DNA from: Pseudarthrobacter siccitolerans
GTDB taxonomy: Bacteria; Actinomycetota; Actinomycetes; Actinomycetales; Micrococcaceae
Assembly (NCBI RefSeq): GCF_001046895.1
Contig: NZ_CAQI01000053.1
Location: 434,001-498,000 of the forward strand
Direction: 5' to 3'
DNA: 64,000 nt
In this document: one piece after another, positions 27,492 through 35,639 of the stretch
Layout of the letters: each line of letters begins with the position of its first letter
Numbering within the stretch: position 1 is the stretch's first letter
The notes under the pieces: generated by a model
The model's input: only the letters and a program-made list of their open reading frames with translations
The model's database searches: none
What the model was told of the DNA's origin: nothing
Translations under genes and position numbers: made by a program

Positions 27492-28847
27492 CTATTCGTG
27501 ACGCAGGGGTTCCCGGCAGGTTTCCCTGGACAGGGCCACGGCCACCAGGGACACCAGCGCGGCCGCGACGAGGTACCAGGCCGGTGCCAGGTCACTGGCA
27601 GTGGCGGCGATCAGGAGGGTTGCCATGAACGGGGCGGTGCCGCCGAAGAGGGCATTGGAGAGGTTGAAGCTGACGGCGAAGCCGCTGTAACGGACGCGGG
27701 TGGGGAACATCTCCGCCAGGAAGCTGGGAAGCGTGCCGTCATTGAGGGTGAGCATGGCGCCCAGCAGGATCTGGACCAGGACCACCACCAGGAAGTTTCC
27801 CGTTCCCAGCAGGGCGAACGCCGGCACTGTCAGCAGCATGAAGCTCACCGACGCGGCGATCAGCACTTTCTTGCGGCCATACCGGTCCGAGAGCATTCCC
27901 GTGAGGAAAATGAAGCCGATGTAGGTAACCAGCGCCACCGTGGTGGCCAGGAATGATTCCGTGGCGCCCAGGCCAAGCTCGGAGGACAGGTACGTGGGCA
28001 TGTAGCTGAGGATCACGTAGAACCCGACGGCGTTGAGCAGCACTGCCCCGACGGCCTGGAGCAGCTGGCGCCAGTGGTTCCGGAAGAGGCTGGAGACGGG
28101 CGCCTTGACGGCCTCGTCCTCCTTGGCCAGTTCGCGGAAGACCGGGGTGTCCTCGAGCTTGGTCCGGATGTACCGGCCAATAAGGCCCATGGGGGCAGCC
28201 AAGAGGAAGGGCAGGCGCCAGCCCCAGCTCTGCATTGCTTCGGAACTGAGCAGTGTGGTCAGCAGGCCGGCGAGCAGCGAACCGAGGAGGAGCCCCGCGG
28301 CCGTGCTTGCTGGAACGACGGCGGCATACAGGCCGCGGCGGTTGGCGGGGGCGTATTCCACCAGGAAAGCGGACGCTCCGGCGTATTCTCCGGAGGCTGA
28401 GAAGCCCTGGACCACCCTGATAATCAGGAGCAGGACAGGAGCCCACAGCCCGATTACGTCGTACCCGGGGATCAGGGCAATGCAGAACGTGGCACCGGAC
28501 ATGATCAGGATGGACAGCGACAGTGCTGTCCGCCTGCCCACACGGTCTCCGATGTGCCCCCAGACAAAGCCGCCGAGCGGGCGGACCAGGAATGAGATCG
28601 CAAACAGGGCAAAGGTCAGGAGCAGCCCGGCTTGGGGATCAGACTGCGGGAAAAAGACCGCAGCGATGGTGACGGCCAGGTAGCCGTACACCGCGTAGTC
28701 GAACCATTCAACAAAGTTTCCAATGAAGCTGGCCGCGATCACCCGGCGGCGGGTTTCCTTGCTGACTGCATTGTCCGCGAAGTTCAGGCCGCCCGGTTCC
28801 GCGTGCAGGCCCGGGCTCGGGGCCGCGGAGGAAGTTTCGTTACTCAT
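27492..28847 (-). CDS. MHS-family MFS transporter, probably for creatine or a related N-methyl compound
   Basis: 451 residues with about 12 membrane segments. RRRVIAASFIGNFVEWFDYAVYGYLA, GFVWGHIGDRVGRRTALSLSI and GFSASGEYAGASAFLVEYAP are the metabolite:H+ symporter (ProP/ShiA-like) signatures. The frame is open to 29219, but the ATG at 28847 has GGTGGA upstream and gives a normal N-terminus. Directly upstream of creatinase in the same direction, so creatine or creatinine uptake is the simplest role (inference from neighbours). Family members also carry betaine, proline and dicarboxylates. Confidence 0.87.
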   Translation of the reverse strand: MSNETSSAAPSPGLHAEPGGLNFADNAVSKETRRRVIAASFIGNFVEWFDYAVYGYLAVTIAAVFFPQSDPQAGLLLTFALFAISFLVRPLGGFVWGHIGDRVGRRTALSLSILIMSGATFCIALIPGYDVIGLWAPVLLLIIRVVQGFSASGEYAGASAFLVEYAPANRRGLYAAVVPASTAAGLLLGSLLAGLLTTLLSSEAMQSWGWRLPFLLAAPMGLIGRYIRTKLEDTPVFRELAKEDEAVKAPVSSLFRNHWRQLLQAVGAVLLNAVGFYVILSYMPTYLSSELGLGATESFLATTVALVTYIGFIFLTGMLSDRYGRKKVLIAASVSFMLLTVPAFALLGTGNFLVVVLVQILLGAMLTLNDGTLPSFLAEMFPTRVRYSGFAVSFNLSNALFGGTAPFMATLLIAATASDLAPAWYLVAAALVSLVAVALSRETCREPLRHE

Positions 28848-29098
28848 GTATCCACCAAAGTTGTTGTGGTTGCATTCAGCGCAACGCTGTTGCATCAGAT
28901 TAGGCGTGATACAGAGCACAGTCAATAGGCTTTTGAAGACACAGAGTTTGCTTATGCGAGCCCCTGAAAACTTGCCGACGTCCCGCTCAGCCCGTGAGAG
29001 GATGGATATTTGTTGCTGCAATAGCATCAGTGTTGCATCAAGAGTATTTTTTGGTCTCGGAAGTCCGCGCCGACCGGGCGCAGCCCTGGCCCGTTCTC

Positions 29099-29127
29099 TT
29101 GACAGTTGGTGTGACGGCTGACATATT
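29099..29127 (+). promoter_or_regulatory. Sigma-70-type promoter for mscR
   Basis: TTGACA at 29099-29104, a 17-base spacer and CATATT at 29122-29127. The -35 is consensus and the -10 matches four of six. It would give a 180-base leader before mscR carrying the hairpin and inverted repeat. Confidence 0.65.
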
Positions 29128-29156
29128 TTCGAGTACGCACTATGCGAATCGTGTTG

Positions 29157-29172
29157 CGCATTACACAATGCG
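29157..29172. promoter_or_regulatory. Inverted repeat in the mscR leader
   Basis: CGCATT-acac-AATGCG lies about 25 bases past the predicted transcription start of mscR. The half-site length and four-base spacing suit a dimeric repressor. The regulator is unknown. Confidence 0.45.
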
Positions 29173-29311
29173 GTTCCGCTAGTAGCGGGTCGAACTATCC
29201 CTTCGGATCGGCTGCCCACCCCTTTGGGCAGCGGGCCGGAGAAGCCGCTGCTTCTAGAATTGTTAGTCGGGTCGGGATCGTCGTTCGGCCAACGAAAGGA
29301 ACACAGGAATC

Positions 29312-30418
29312 ATGGTTCACAAGGTCAAGGCCGTTATTGCCAAGGAAAAAAACGCTCCGGTGTCACTGGAGACCATCCTGGTGCCGGATCCGGGACCGGG
29401 TGAGGCACTGGTGGACATCCTCACCTGCGGCGTCTGCCACACCGACCTGCACTACAAGCAGGGCGGCATCAACGATGACTTCCCCTTCCTGCTGGGCCAC
29501 GAAGCAACGGGCGTTGTCAACGCCGTGGGCGACGGAGTGACCTCCATCGCCCCGGGCGACCGCGTCATCCTGAACTGGCGTGCCGTCTGCGGCGAATGCC
29601 GGGCGTGCGCCAAGGGCCAGCCGCAGTACTGCTTCAACACAGCCAACGCCACCCAGAAGATGACCCTTGAGGACGGCACCGAGCTCTCCCCCGCCCTGGG
29701 GATCGGCGCGTTTGCCGAGAAGACCCTGGTTGCCGCCGGGCAGTGCACCAAAGTGGATCCTGAAGTTGATGCTGCCGCCGTTGGCCTGCTGGGCTGCGGC
29801 GTGATGGCCGGCATTGGTGCCGCGATCAACACCGGCGAGGTCAAGCGCGGCGAGTCCGTTGCGGTGATCGGCTGCGGCGGTGTGGGCATCGCCGCGATTG
29901 CCGGCGCCAGGCTGGCCGGCGCCACCACCATCATCGCCGTGGACATCGACGCCAACAAGGTCGAAATGGCCAAGTCCCTGGGTGCCACGCACGGCATCGA
30001 TTCCAGCAAGGAAGACCCCATCGAGGCCATCCGCGCCCTCACGGGAGGCAACGGGGCCGACGTGGTGATTGACGCCGTCGGCCGCCCTGAAACGTACAAG
30101 CAGGCCTTCTACGCCCGCGACCTCGCCGGCCGCGTGGTCCTGGTGGGGGTCCCGACGCCGGAGATGACGCTGGAACTGCCCTTGCTGGACGTCTTCGGCC
30201 GGGGCGGGTCGCTGAAATCCTCCTGGTACGGCGACTGCCTGCCCTCCCGGGACTTCCCCATGCTGGTGAGCCACTACAAGCAGGGCAACCTGGACCTGGA
30301 TGCCTTTGTGTCCGAGCGCATCAGCATCGACCAGGTGGAGGAAGCCTTCGAGAAGATGCACGAGGGCAAGGTCCTGCGTTCCGTTGTTGAACTGCCTGCC
30401 GCGGGGGCGGCTTCCTGA
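29312..30418 (+). CDS. mscR: S-(hydroxymethyl)mycothiol dehydrogenase
   Basis: 368 residues. Oxidises the spontaneous formaldehyde-mycothiol adduct to S-formylmycothiol with NAD+. A zinc-type medium-chain dehydrogenase: catalytic site CGVCHTDLHYKQG, GHEATG, structural zinc cysteines in CGECRACAKGQPQYC, and NAD site VIGCGGVGIAAIAGA. The N-terminus and the NTANATQKMTLEDGTELSPALGIGAFAE block are those of the MscR branch. AACGAAAGGAACAC precedes the ATG. The metallo-hydrolase gene follows with a one-base overlap. In this window it removes formaldehyde released from sarcosine, dimethylglycine and betaine oxidation. Confidence 0.93.
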   Translation: MVHKVKAVIAKEKNAPVSLETILVPDPGPGEALVDILTCGVCHTDLHYKQGGINDDFPFLLGHEATGVVNAVGDGVTSIAPGDRVILNWRAVCGECRACAKGQPQYCFNTANATQKMTLEDGTELSPALGIGAFAEKTLVAAGQCTKVDPEVDAAAVGLLGCGVMAGIGAAINTGEVKRGESVAVIGCGGVGIAAIAGARLAGATTIIAVDIDANKVEMAKSLGATHGIDSSKEDPIEAIRALTGGNGADVVIDAVGRPETYKQAFYARDLAGRVVLVGVPTPEMTLELPLLDVFGRGGSLKSSWYGDCLPSRDFPMLVSHYKQGNLDLDAFVSERISIDQVEEAFEKMHEGKVLRSVVELPAAGAAS

Positions 30419-31038
30419 TGGGCGTCCGGATCGAAAACCTGGTCACCTCGGGTACTTTTTCGCTCGACGGCGGCACGTGGGACGTGGACAACAACGTCTG
30501 GATCGTGGGCAATGACGCTGAATGCGTCATCATCGATTCCCCGCACGACGCCTCCGCAATCATCAACCAGGTGGGCGGCCGGAAGGTCAAGGCCATCCTG
30601 CTGACCCACGCTCACAACGACCACATCGGCGCCGCACGCGAGGTCGCAGACGCCGTGGGCGCACCGATCTACCTCAACCCGGAGGACCTGGTGCTCTGGG
30701 AGCAGGTCTACCCGGACGCCGGGCCCGACCAGGAGCTGCACGACGGCGACGTTTTTGAGGTGGCAGGGGCGAGTCTCAAGGCTATCCACACACCGGGCCA
30801 CTCCCCCGGTTCCACCTGCTTCCACCTGGAAGGCGAAGGAACGGTCTTCACCGGGGACACGCTCTTCAACGGCGGGCCCGGTGCCACGGGACGGTCCTAC
30901 AGCGACTACCCCACCATCCTCACCTCGATCCGGGAACGGCTGCTGACGCTGCCCGGTAACACGGTGGTCCGCACCGGACACGGCGACAACACCACCATCG
31001 CCGCGGAGCAGGAAACCCTGGCGAAGGTGCCGCAGTAG
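30418..31038 (+). CDS. MBL-fold metallo-hydrolase coupled to mscR
   Basis: 206 residues with the metallo-beta-lactamase/glyoxalase II motif THAHNDHIGA, HTPGHSPGSTC, FTGDTLF and TGHGDNT. The ATG overlaps the mscR stop by one base. A similar gene sits next to mscR in mycobacteria (Rv2260 beside Rv2259, from memory), and a role in hydrolysing S-formylmycothiol to formate and free mycothiol has been proposed on that basis. The sequence supports a thioesterase-like enzyme; the substrate is inferred from position. Confidence 0.85.
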   Translation: MGVRIENLVTSGTFSLDGGTWDVDNNVWIVGNDAECVIIDSPHDASAIINQVGGRKVKAILLTHAHNDHIGAAREVADAVGAPIYLNPEDLVLWEQVYPDAGPDQELHDGDVFEVAGASLKAIHTPGHSPGSTCFHLEGEGTVFTGDTLFNGGPGATGRSYSDYPTILTSIRERLLTLPGNTVVRTGHGDNTTIAAEQETLAKVPQ

Positions 31039-31059
31039 CCATCGAAGCAGCAGAAGTGT

Positions 31060-31100
31060 CCAGCAAAGGCGCGCCGGGAACCTTGGTGCGCCTTTGCTGG
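31060..31100 (+). terminator. Hairpin between the MBL hydrolase and the FdhF-like gene
   Basis: CCAGCAAAGGCGC (31060-31072) pairs perfectly with GCGCCTTTGCTGG (31088-31100) around a 15-base loop. It lies 22 bases after the hydrolase stop and 37 before the next ATG. No U tract follows, so it may be a partial terminator or an mRNA-processing or stability element setting different expression of the molybdoenzyme. Confidence 0.55.
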
Positions 31101-31137
31101 TGCCAGAACAACGTATGCCGGTAAGGAAGTTGGAACG

Positions 31138-33492
31138 ATGAAGTTCGGTAAGCAGCCCGCCCCCGTCGCGGACATCGACGAGGACGACCTCGAAGTCCAC
31201 AAGCCCAAGACCGAGGCGGCCGGTGTCAAGGCCGTGATGGTGGCGCTGGAACGCGCCGTGGCGCAGGCCGGGGTGACCCGGACCGCGCAGTCGTTGCTGC
31301 GCTTGAACCAGCGCGGCGGCTTTGACTGCCCCGGGTGTGCATGGCCGGAGTCGGACAAGAAGCGCAAGGCGGCCGAGTTCTGCGAGAACGGCGCCAAGGC
31401 CGTGGCCGAGGAAAACACCCTCCGTACGGTGGGCGCAGAGTTCTGGGCCAAGCACTCCATCGCCGAGCTGTCCAGCAAGACGGAGTACTGGCTGGGCAAC
31501 CAGGGCCGGCTGAGTGAACCGGTGGTGATCCGCGAAGGCGACACCCACTACTCACCGATCTCCTGGGCCGATGCGTTCGAGCTGATCGGTGAGCACGTCC
31601 GGGCATCCAGCCCTGACCGGTGCGTTTTTTACACCTCCGGGCGCACCGCGAACGAGACAGCCTTTATGTACCAGCTGTACGCCCGGGCCCTGGGCACCAA
31701 CAATCTGCCGGACTGCTCCAACATGTGCCACGAGTCCTCCGGTTCGGCGCTGAACCCCACCATCGGCATCGGCAAGGGCACCGTCTCGCTGGATGACATC
31801 CACGATTCCGAGCTGATCTTTGTGGTGGGCCAGAACCCGGGCACCAACCACCCCCGGATGCTGTCGGCGTTGAAGGAGTGCAAGGACAAGGGCGGCAAGG
31901 TGGTGGCGGTCAACCCGCTGCCCGAGGCCGGGCTGTTCAACTTCAAGGACCCGCAGACCGTCTCCGGCGTCGTCGGGGGCGGCACCCCGCTGGCCGACGA
32001 ATACCTGCAGATCAAGGTGGGCGGGGACCTTGCCCTGTTCCAGGCCCTGGGCCACCTGCTCCTGGCCGAGGAGGAACGGAACCCGGGCACCGTCGTCGAC
32101 CATTCCTTCATCGCCGCCCAGACCGATGGGTTCGACGCCTACCGCCAGGCCCGCGCCACGCTGGACTGGGCCGAGACCGAAAAAGCCACCGGCCTGACCC
32201 GCGCCCAGATCGAAACAGTGGCCGGGATGCTCATCAAGTCCAAGGCGTCCATCTTCTGCTGGGCGCTGGGCGTGACGCAGCAGCCGCACTCGGTGGACAC
32301 CATCAAGGAAATGGTCAACGTCCTGCTCCTGCAGGGCAACTTCGGCAAGCCCGGCGCAGGCGCCTGCCCGGTCCGTGGGCACTCCAACGTCCAGGGCGAC
32401 CGGACCATGGGCATCTGGGAAAAACCCAAAGAATGGCTCCTCGAAGCCCTCGACACCGAGTTCGGCATCACCTCCCCGCGGCACCACGGCTACGACGCCG
32501 TCGAAGCCATGGAAGCGTTCGAACGCGACGAAGTGGACGTGTTCGTCTCCATGGGCGGGAACTTCTCGCTGGCCTGCTCGGACACCGAGACCCTGGAAGC
32601 CGGGATGCAGCGGATCGGGCTGACCGTGCACATCTCCACCAAACCGAACCGCTCCCACATCGTCCACGGCCGCACCTCGCTGATCCTGCCCACCCTGGGC
32701 CGGACCGACAAGGACGACAAACACCCCAAGGGCGCCCAGTTCCTCTCCGTGGAAGACTCCATGTCCGTGGTCCACTCCACCCAGGGCCGGCTCACACCGG
32801 TCTCCGAACACCTGCTCGCCGAACCTGTCATCGTGGCCCGGATGGCCGAGGCCACGTTCGGCCCCGACCACTCCGTGGACTGGAAAGCCATGGCCGAGGA
32901 TTACGACGTCATCCGCAACCACATCGAACGCGTGCTTCCCGGCTTCGAGGACTTCAACACCCGCGTCCGGACCAAAAACGGGTTCGTGCTGCCCAACCCG
33001 CCGCGCGACACCCGGTCCTTCAAGACCGACATCGGCCGCGGCCGTTTCACCGTCAGCCCGCTGGAATACCTCACCCCGCCCGACGGGCACCTGGTCCTCC
33101 AGACCATCCGCAGCCACGACCAGTACAACACCACCTACTACGGGCTGGATGACCGGTACCGCGGCATCTCCGGCGGCCGGCGCGTGATCCTCATCCACCC
33201 CGAAGACCTGGCCGAGCTCGGTTTCGAGGACCGCGACCTTGTGGACGTGGTCAGCACTTTCCGTGGGCAAGACCGGACGGCGGACAAGTTCCGCCTCGTG
33301 GCCTACCCCACCGCGAAGGGCTGCGCCGCAGCCTACTTCCCCGAAGCCAACGCCCTGGTCCACAAGGAAAACGTGGCCCGCGAATCCAACACCCCCGGCT
33401 TCAAAGCCATGTTCGTCCGCTTCACCCCCCACGTGGCGGAAAGCGCCGCCGAGGTAGCTGCCGGAGAGCTGGAACCGGTCACCGCAGGCTAG
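31138..33492 (+). CDS. FdhF/YdeP family molybdopterin oxidoreductase (probable formate dehydrogenase)
   Basis: 784 residues. FDCPGCAWPE near residue 60, YTSGRTANETAFMYQLYARALGTNNLPDCSNMCHESSG, the VGQNPGTNHPRML cofactor site, and a C-terminal molybdopterin-dinucleotide domain (HLVLQTIRSHDQYNTTYYGLDDRYRGISGGRRVI) match the family. There is no TGA selenocysteine. Relatives are called formate dehydrogenase or acid-resistance protein YdeP; the reaction is proven for few. Here it follows formaldehyde oxidation genes, so oxidation of formate to CO2 is the natural role (inference). No FdhD or small electron-transfer subunit is adjacent. Confidence 0.88.
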   Translation: MKFGKQPAPVADIDEDDLEVHKPKTEAAGVKAVMVALERAVAQAGVTRTAQSLLRLNQRGGFDCPGCAWPESDKKRKAAEFCENGAKAVAEENTLRTVGAEFWAKHSIAELSSKTEYWLGNQGRLSEPVVIREGDTHYSPISWADAFELIGEHVRASSPDRCVFYTSGRTANETAFMYQLYARALGTNNLPDCSNMCHESSGSALNPTIGIGKGTVSLDDIHDSELIFVVGQNPGTNHPRMLSALKECKDKGGKVVAVNPLPEAGLFNFKDPQTVSGVVGGGTPLADEYLQIKVGGDLALFQALGHLLLAEEERNPGTVVDHSFIAAQTDGFDAYRQARATLDWAETEKATGLTRAQIETVAGMLIKSKASIFCWALGVTQQPHSVDTIKEMVNVLLLQGNFGKPGAGACPVRGHSNVQGDRTMGIWEKPKEWLLEALDTEFGITSPRHHGYDAVEAMEAFERDEVDVFVSMGGNFSLACSDTETLEAGMQRIGLTVHISTKPNRSHIVHGRTSLILPTLGRTDKDDKHPKGAQFLSVEDSMSVVHSTQGRLTPVSEHLLAEPVIVARMAEATFGPDHSVDWKAMAEDYDVIRNHIERVLPGFEDFNTRVRTKNGFVLPNPPRDTRSFKTDIGRGRFTVSPLEYLTPPDGHLVLQTIRSHDQYNTTYYGLDDRYRGISGGRRVILIHPEDLAELGFEDRDLVDVVSTFRGQDRTADKFRLVAYPTAKGCAAAYFPEANALVHKENVARESNTPGFKAMFVRFTPHVAESAAEVAAGELEPVTAG

Positions 33493-33550
33493 TAGAGCAG
33501 CGGCCAGTACTGCAGCTTGCCTCAAGGGTTTCCCCACGAGCCAAGAGGTA

Positions 33551-33589
33551 CGACGGCGACGTCGGGCAAAGCGCCGGAGGTCGCCGTCG
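33551..33589 (+). terminator. Terminator after the FdhF-like gene
   Basis: CGACGGCGAC (33551-33560) pairs with GTCGCCGTCG (33580-33589) across a 19-base loop, and CTTGTTTATC follows, giving a T-rich tail. It is 59 bases past the stop. Confidence 0.7.
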
Positions 33590-33612
33590 CTTGTTTATCA
33601 CTCGGTCGCGGC

Positions 33613-33822
33613 CTAGAGAGGGTTGTTGCCGTCGGGCTGCTCGTCGGGATCCACGTCGTCGCCGTAGCCGCTTGCCGAAGCAAGCCCTGCTACCTGCTGC
33701 CCTGCGTTGGTCTGCCCGGGCCTGAAACTCGTGTCCGGGGAGTCTGCCCCGGCCTCCGGCGCGACGTCCTGCCGCAGGTGCTCATCTGAGGGAATGTTCT
33801 TGGAAACCTCGTCATCTGCCAT
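33613..33822 (-). CDS. Small acidic hypothetical protein
   Basis: 69 residues from ATG 33822, acidic and Gly/Asp-rich with MADDEVSKNIPSDEHLRQDV at the start and GDDVDPDEQPDGNN near the end. No hydrophobic core. The frame continues upstream to 33897 but the extra part is not convincing. Part of the gene (33709-33738) is a 30-bp sequence that recurs outside it. Function unknown. Confidence 0.5.
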   Translation of the reverse strand: MADDEVSKNIPSDEHLRQDVAPEAGADSPDTSFRPGQTNAGQQVAGLASASGYGDDVDPDEQPDGNNPL

Positions 33823-34024
33823 GCCAACAGCCAAGCACCAGCCGCAAACGAGGGCAAGAGGAAGGCGCGGAGGAAGCCAGGGCCGGTAGGTGATCATGAC
33901 TGACCCGGTGGCCGAGCCTGCAGTTCACACGCACAGGTGGTTGAGCCTGCAGTTCACAGGCACCCGCTGGCTGAGCCAGGGCCCACGGCCGCCGGGTCTG
34001 CCCGGGCCTGAAACTCGTGTCCGG
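33709..34024. repeat. 30-bp direct repeat, two copies 286 bp apart
   Basis: GGTCTGCCCGGGCCTGAAAC plus the next ten bases is identical at 33709-33738 and 33995-34024. The first copy is coding on the minus strand (SPDTSFRPGQT region of the small acidic protein); the second is in noncoding DNA. Between them a 16-bp word, GAGCCTGCAGTTCACA, is repeated at 33914 and 33943. The patch looks like an accumulation site for short dispersed repeats. Confidence 0.8.
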
Positions 34025-34055
34025 AAGCGGCTGGGGAACGAAACCCAGCAACGAG

Positions 34056-35528
34056 TCAGGCGGGTGGGGCATGCAGGAACCACTCGAGTGCTTCTTCGCC
34101 TGGCGAGAGCCCAAAGTAGACAAAGTCCGGAGGATCCCCAGTCGCGGACTGTAGTTGGGCAGGCAAGTGTGGTGGTTCCCAGTCGTGGTGTTCGGCTTTG
34201 TAGTGGCGGCCGGTGGGTGAGGTCCAGCCCGGTGGCCCGGTTTTGGTGGCAGGGGTGGGCGTCCAGCCGGTGGCGTGTTTGAGGCGGTGGTGCTTCGGGC
34301 AGAGCTGGGTCAGATTGCTGATCCCGGTGTTGCCGCCGTGCTGCCAGGCGTGAAGGTGGTCTGCCTCGTTGTCGAGGGAGCGGTTGTTGCAGCCGGGGAA
34401 GGTGCACTTGCCGTCCCTGAGCTGCAGTGCTCTTTTCATGGCGTTGGTGAGCCGGTAGCTGGTGCGGCCGATCTCCAGCGGCGCCCCGTCCCTGGGGTCC
34501 ACCAGCACCCGGTAGAACGAACCGGCACCTTCAGCAACGAGCCTGCGGGCCATCGAAGGCGGGATCGGACCATACCCGTCCAGCATCGCCGGCTCGTCCG
34601 TTGATCCCTGGAGGGAGAGTACCGGCACGGTCACCAGCACCTGCGCCTGGATCCGCGATGACGGGCCAACCGCCGCACCGGAGTCGTCACCGCCTGCACC
34701 GGCAGACCTGGCGTTGTTGCCGGTGCCAAGGATCGCCTCGGCGAAGGTGTCGGCCTTCAACTGGGTGAGGGTGCGGGGCTCGTTGGGTCCTTGCATTCCG
34801 CGGGCGAGGGCGGTGAGCCGGTTCCAGCCCGCCATGGCCCGGTCCGCGGGCAGGCAGGCGGACAGCCAGGCCATCCCGTCGCGGTCCGGCCGATATTCCA
34901 CCCGCCGGTCCGCCAACCCCTTAGCGTGGCGTTTCTCGATGCATTCCGGGTGGTGGCGTTCCCGCCAGTTCCTGGCCTTGGCACGGAACCGGTACGCCGG
35001 CAATTCCCCGACAGGGGCGGCCGTAGCCGGCCGGGGCACGTCCGGGTCCAGGAAGTGGGCCTCGAGTGCGGCGGCGCCGGCGGGGTCAAGGCCGGCGGTT
35101 TCCTCCACCATGACCAGGGCGTGCGGCCAGGTAATCGACCCTTTCTGCAAGGCAGACAACGTCAGCGGCAACTCCTTGGTCACGGTGTGAGAGGCGGCCA
35201 GGAACACCCCGGCTGCCCGGGGACCGAGGGCCAGGAGGGCGCCGATTTCCGCGGCGACAGCCATTTCCAGCGCCTGCACCGGCGTGTCCGGCCCGGCGAT
35301 GGCCTGGGCAGTGTCCGCATAGGTCACAGCAGCCCGGGCCTTCACAGCAGCGAACCCGGCCTCCGCCACCCCCGCCCCGGCAAGGATATCCAGGCACCCA
35401 TCACCCAAACCTGCCAGTGGATCAGCATCCGAGAACGGCTCCGACCCACACCCAGCCGCCTCGGCATTGAGCACGGCAAGAGCGGCATTGATGTCCTCAA
35501 ACGCCTTCACCACCGCCGCTTTCCCCAT
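34056..35528 (-). CDS. DUF222 and HNH endonuclease domain protein
   Basis: 490 residues. The N-terminal 300 residues are the DUF222 domain (EIGALLALGPRAAGVFLAASHTV, ALMVEETAGLDP and RVEYRPDRDGMAWLSACLPAD-type segments). A C-terminal HNH nuclease domain follows: CTFPGCNNRSLDNEADHLHAWQHGGNTGISNLTQLCPKHHRLKH, with paired zinc cysteines and the catalytic His. Such proteins occur in multiple copies in Arthrobacter and mycobacteria and are often associated with repeats. No mobile-element boundaries are seen. The biological role is unknown. A strong terminator lies between its start and the dimethylglycine oxidase gene. Confidence 0.9.
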   Translation of the reverse strand: MGKAAVVKAFEDINAALAVLNAEAAGCGSEPFSDADPLAGLGDGCLDILAGAGVAEAGFAAVKARAAVTYADTAQAIAGPDTPVQALEMAVAAEIGALLALGPRAAGVFLAASHTVTKELPLTLSALQKGSITWPHALVMVEETAGLDPAGAAALEAHFLDPDVPRPATAAPVGELPAYRFRAKARNWRERHHPECIEKRHAKGLADRRVEYRPDRDGMAWLSACLPADRAMAGWNRLTALARGMQGPNEPRTLTQLKADTFAEAILGTGNNARSAGAGGDDSGAAVGPSSRIQAQVLVTVPVLSLQGSTDEPAMLDGYGPIPPSMARRLVAEGAGSFYRVLVDPRDGAPLEIGRTSYRLTNAMKRALQLRDGKCTFPGCNNRSLDNEADHLHAWQHGGNTGISNLTQLCPKHHRLKHATGWTPTPATKTGPPGWTSPTGRHYKAEHHDWEPPHLPAQLQSATGDPPDFVYFGLSPGEEALEWFLHAPPA

Positions 35529-35578
35529 ACAGCAATCATCGCAAGGGGGTCTGACAATTCGGCGGCAGGAAGTGAAAA

Positions 35579-35610
35579 GCGGGGGCCGCCGGTTTCGGCG
35601 ACCCCCGCTC
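35579..35610 (-). terminator. Terminator of the dimethylglycine oxidase operon
   Basis: AGCGGGGG pairs with CCCCCGCT, then one mismatch and a further five paired bases enclose a GTTT loop. On the minus strand the stem is followed by CTTTTCACTT. It lies 30 bases past the stop at 35640. One of the clearest intrinsic terminators in the window. Confidence 0.85.
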
Positions 35611-35639
35611 TCCAGGCGGATTTGTTATTCAACCACGGG

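Larger units (their letters stand above)
28848..29311. promoter_or_regulatory. Divergent regulatory region between the creatine unit and mscR
   Basis: 464 bases without a credible gene, AT-richer than its neighbours. On the left, GTTGCATTCAGCGCAAC and further GTTGCATC words (near 28875-28900 and 29032) form loosely repeated sites upstream of the transporter, typical of regulator binding. On the right are a good sigma-70-like promoter, an inverted repeat (see separate entries) and a hairpin GCTGCCCA-cccctt-TGGGCAGC at 29211-29232 in the leader of the formaldehyde genes. Confidence 0.6.

Noticed and set aside
28847..29219. Longer MHS transporter reaching into the intergenic region
   Set aside because: The added residues are not transporter-like, and the region holds a divergent promoter and repeats.
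33812..34123. Minus-strand frame carrying the second copy of the 30-bp repeat as a gene
   Set aside because: Short, no ribosome site, and open only because of the repeated segment.
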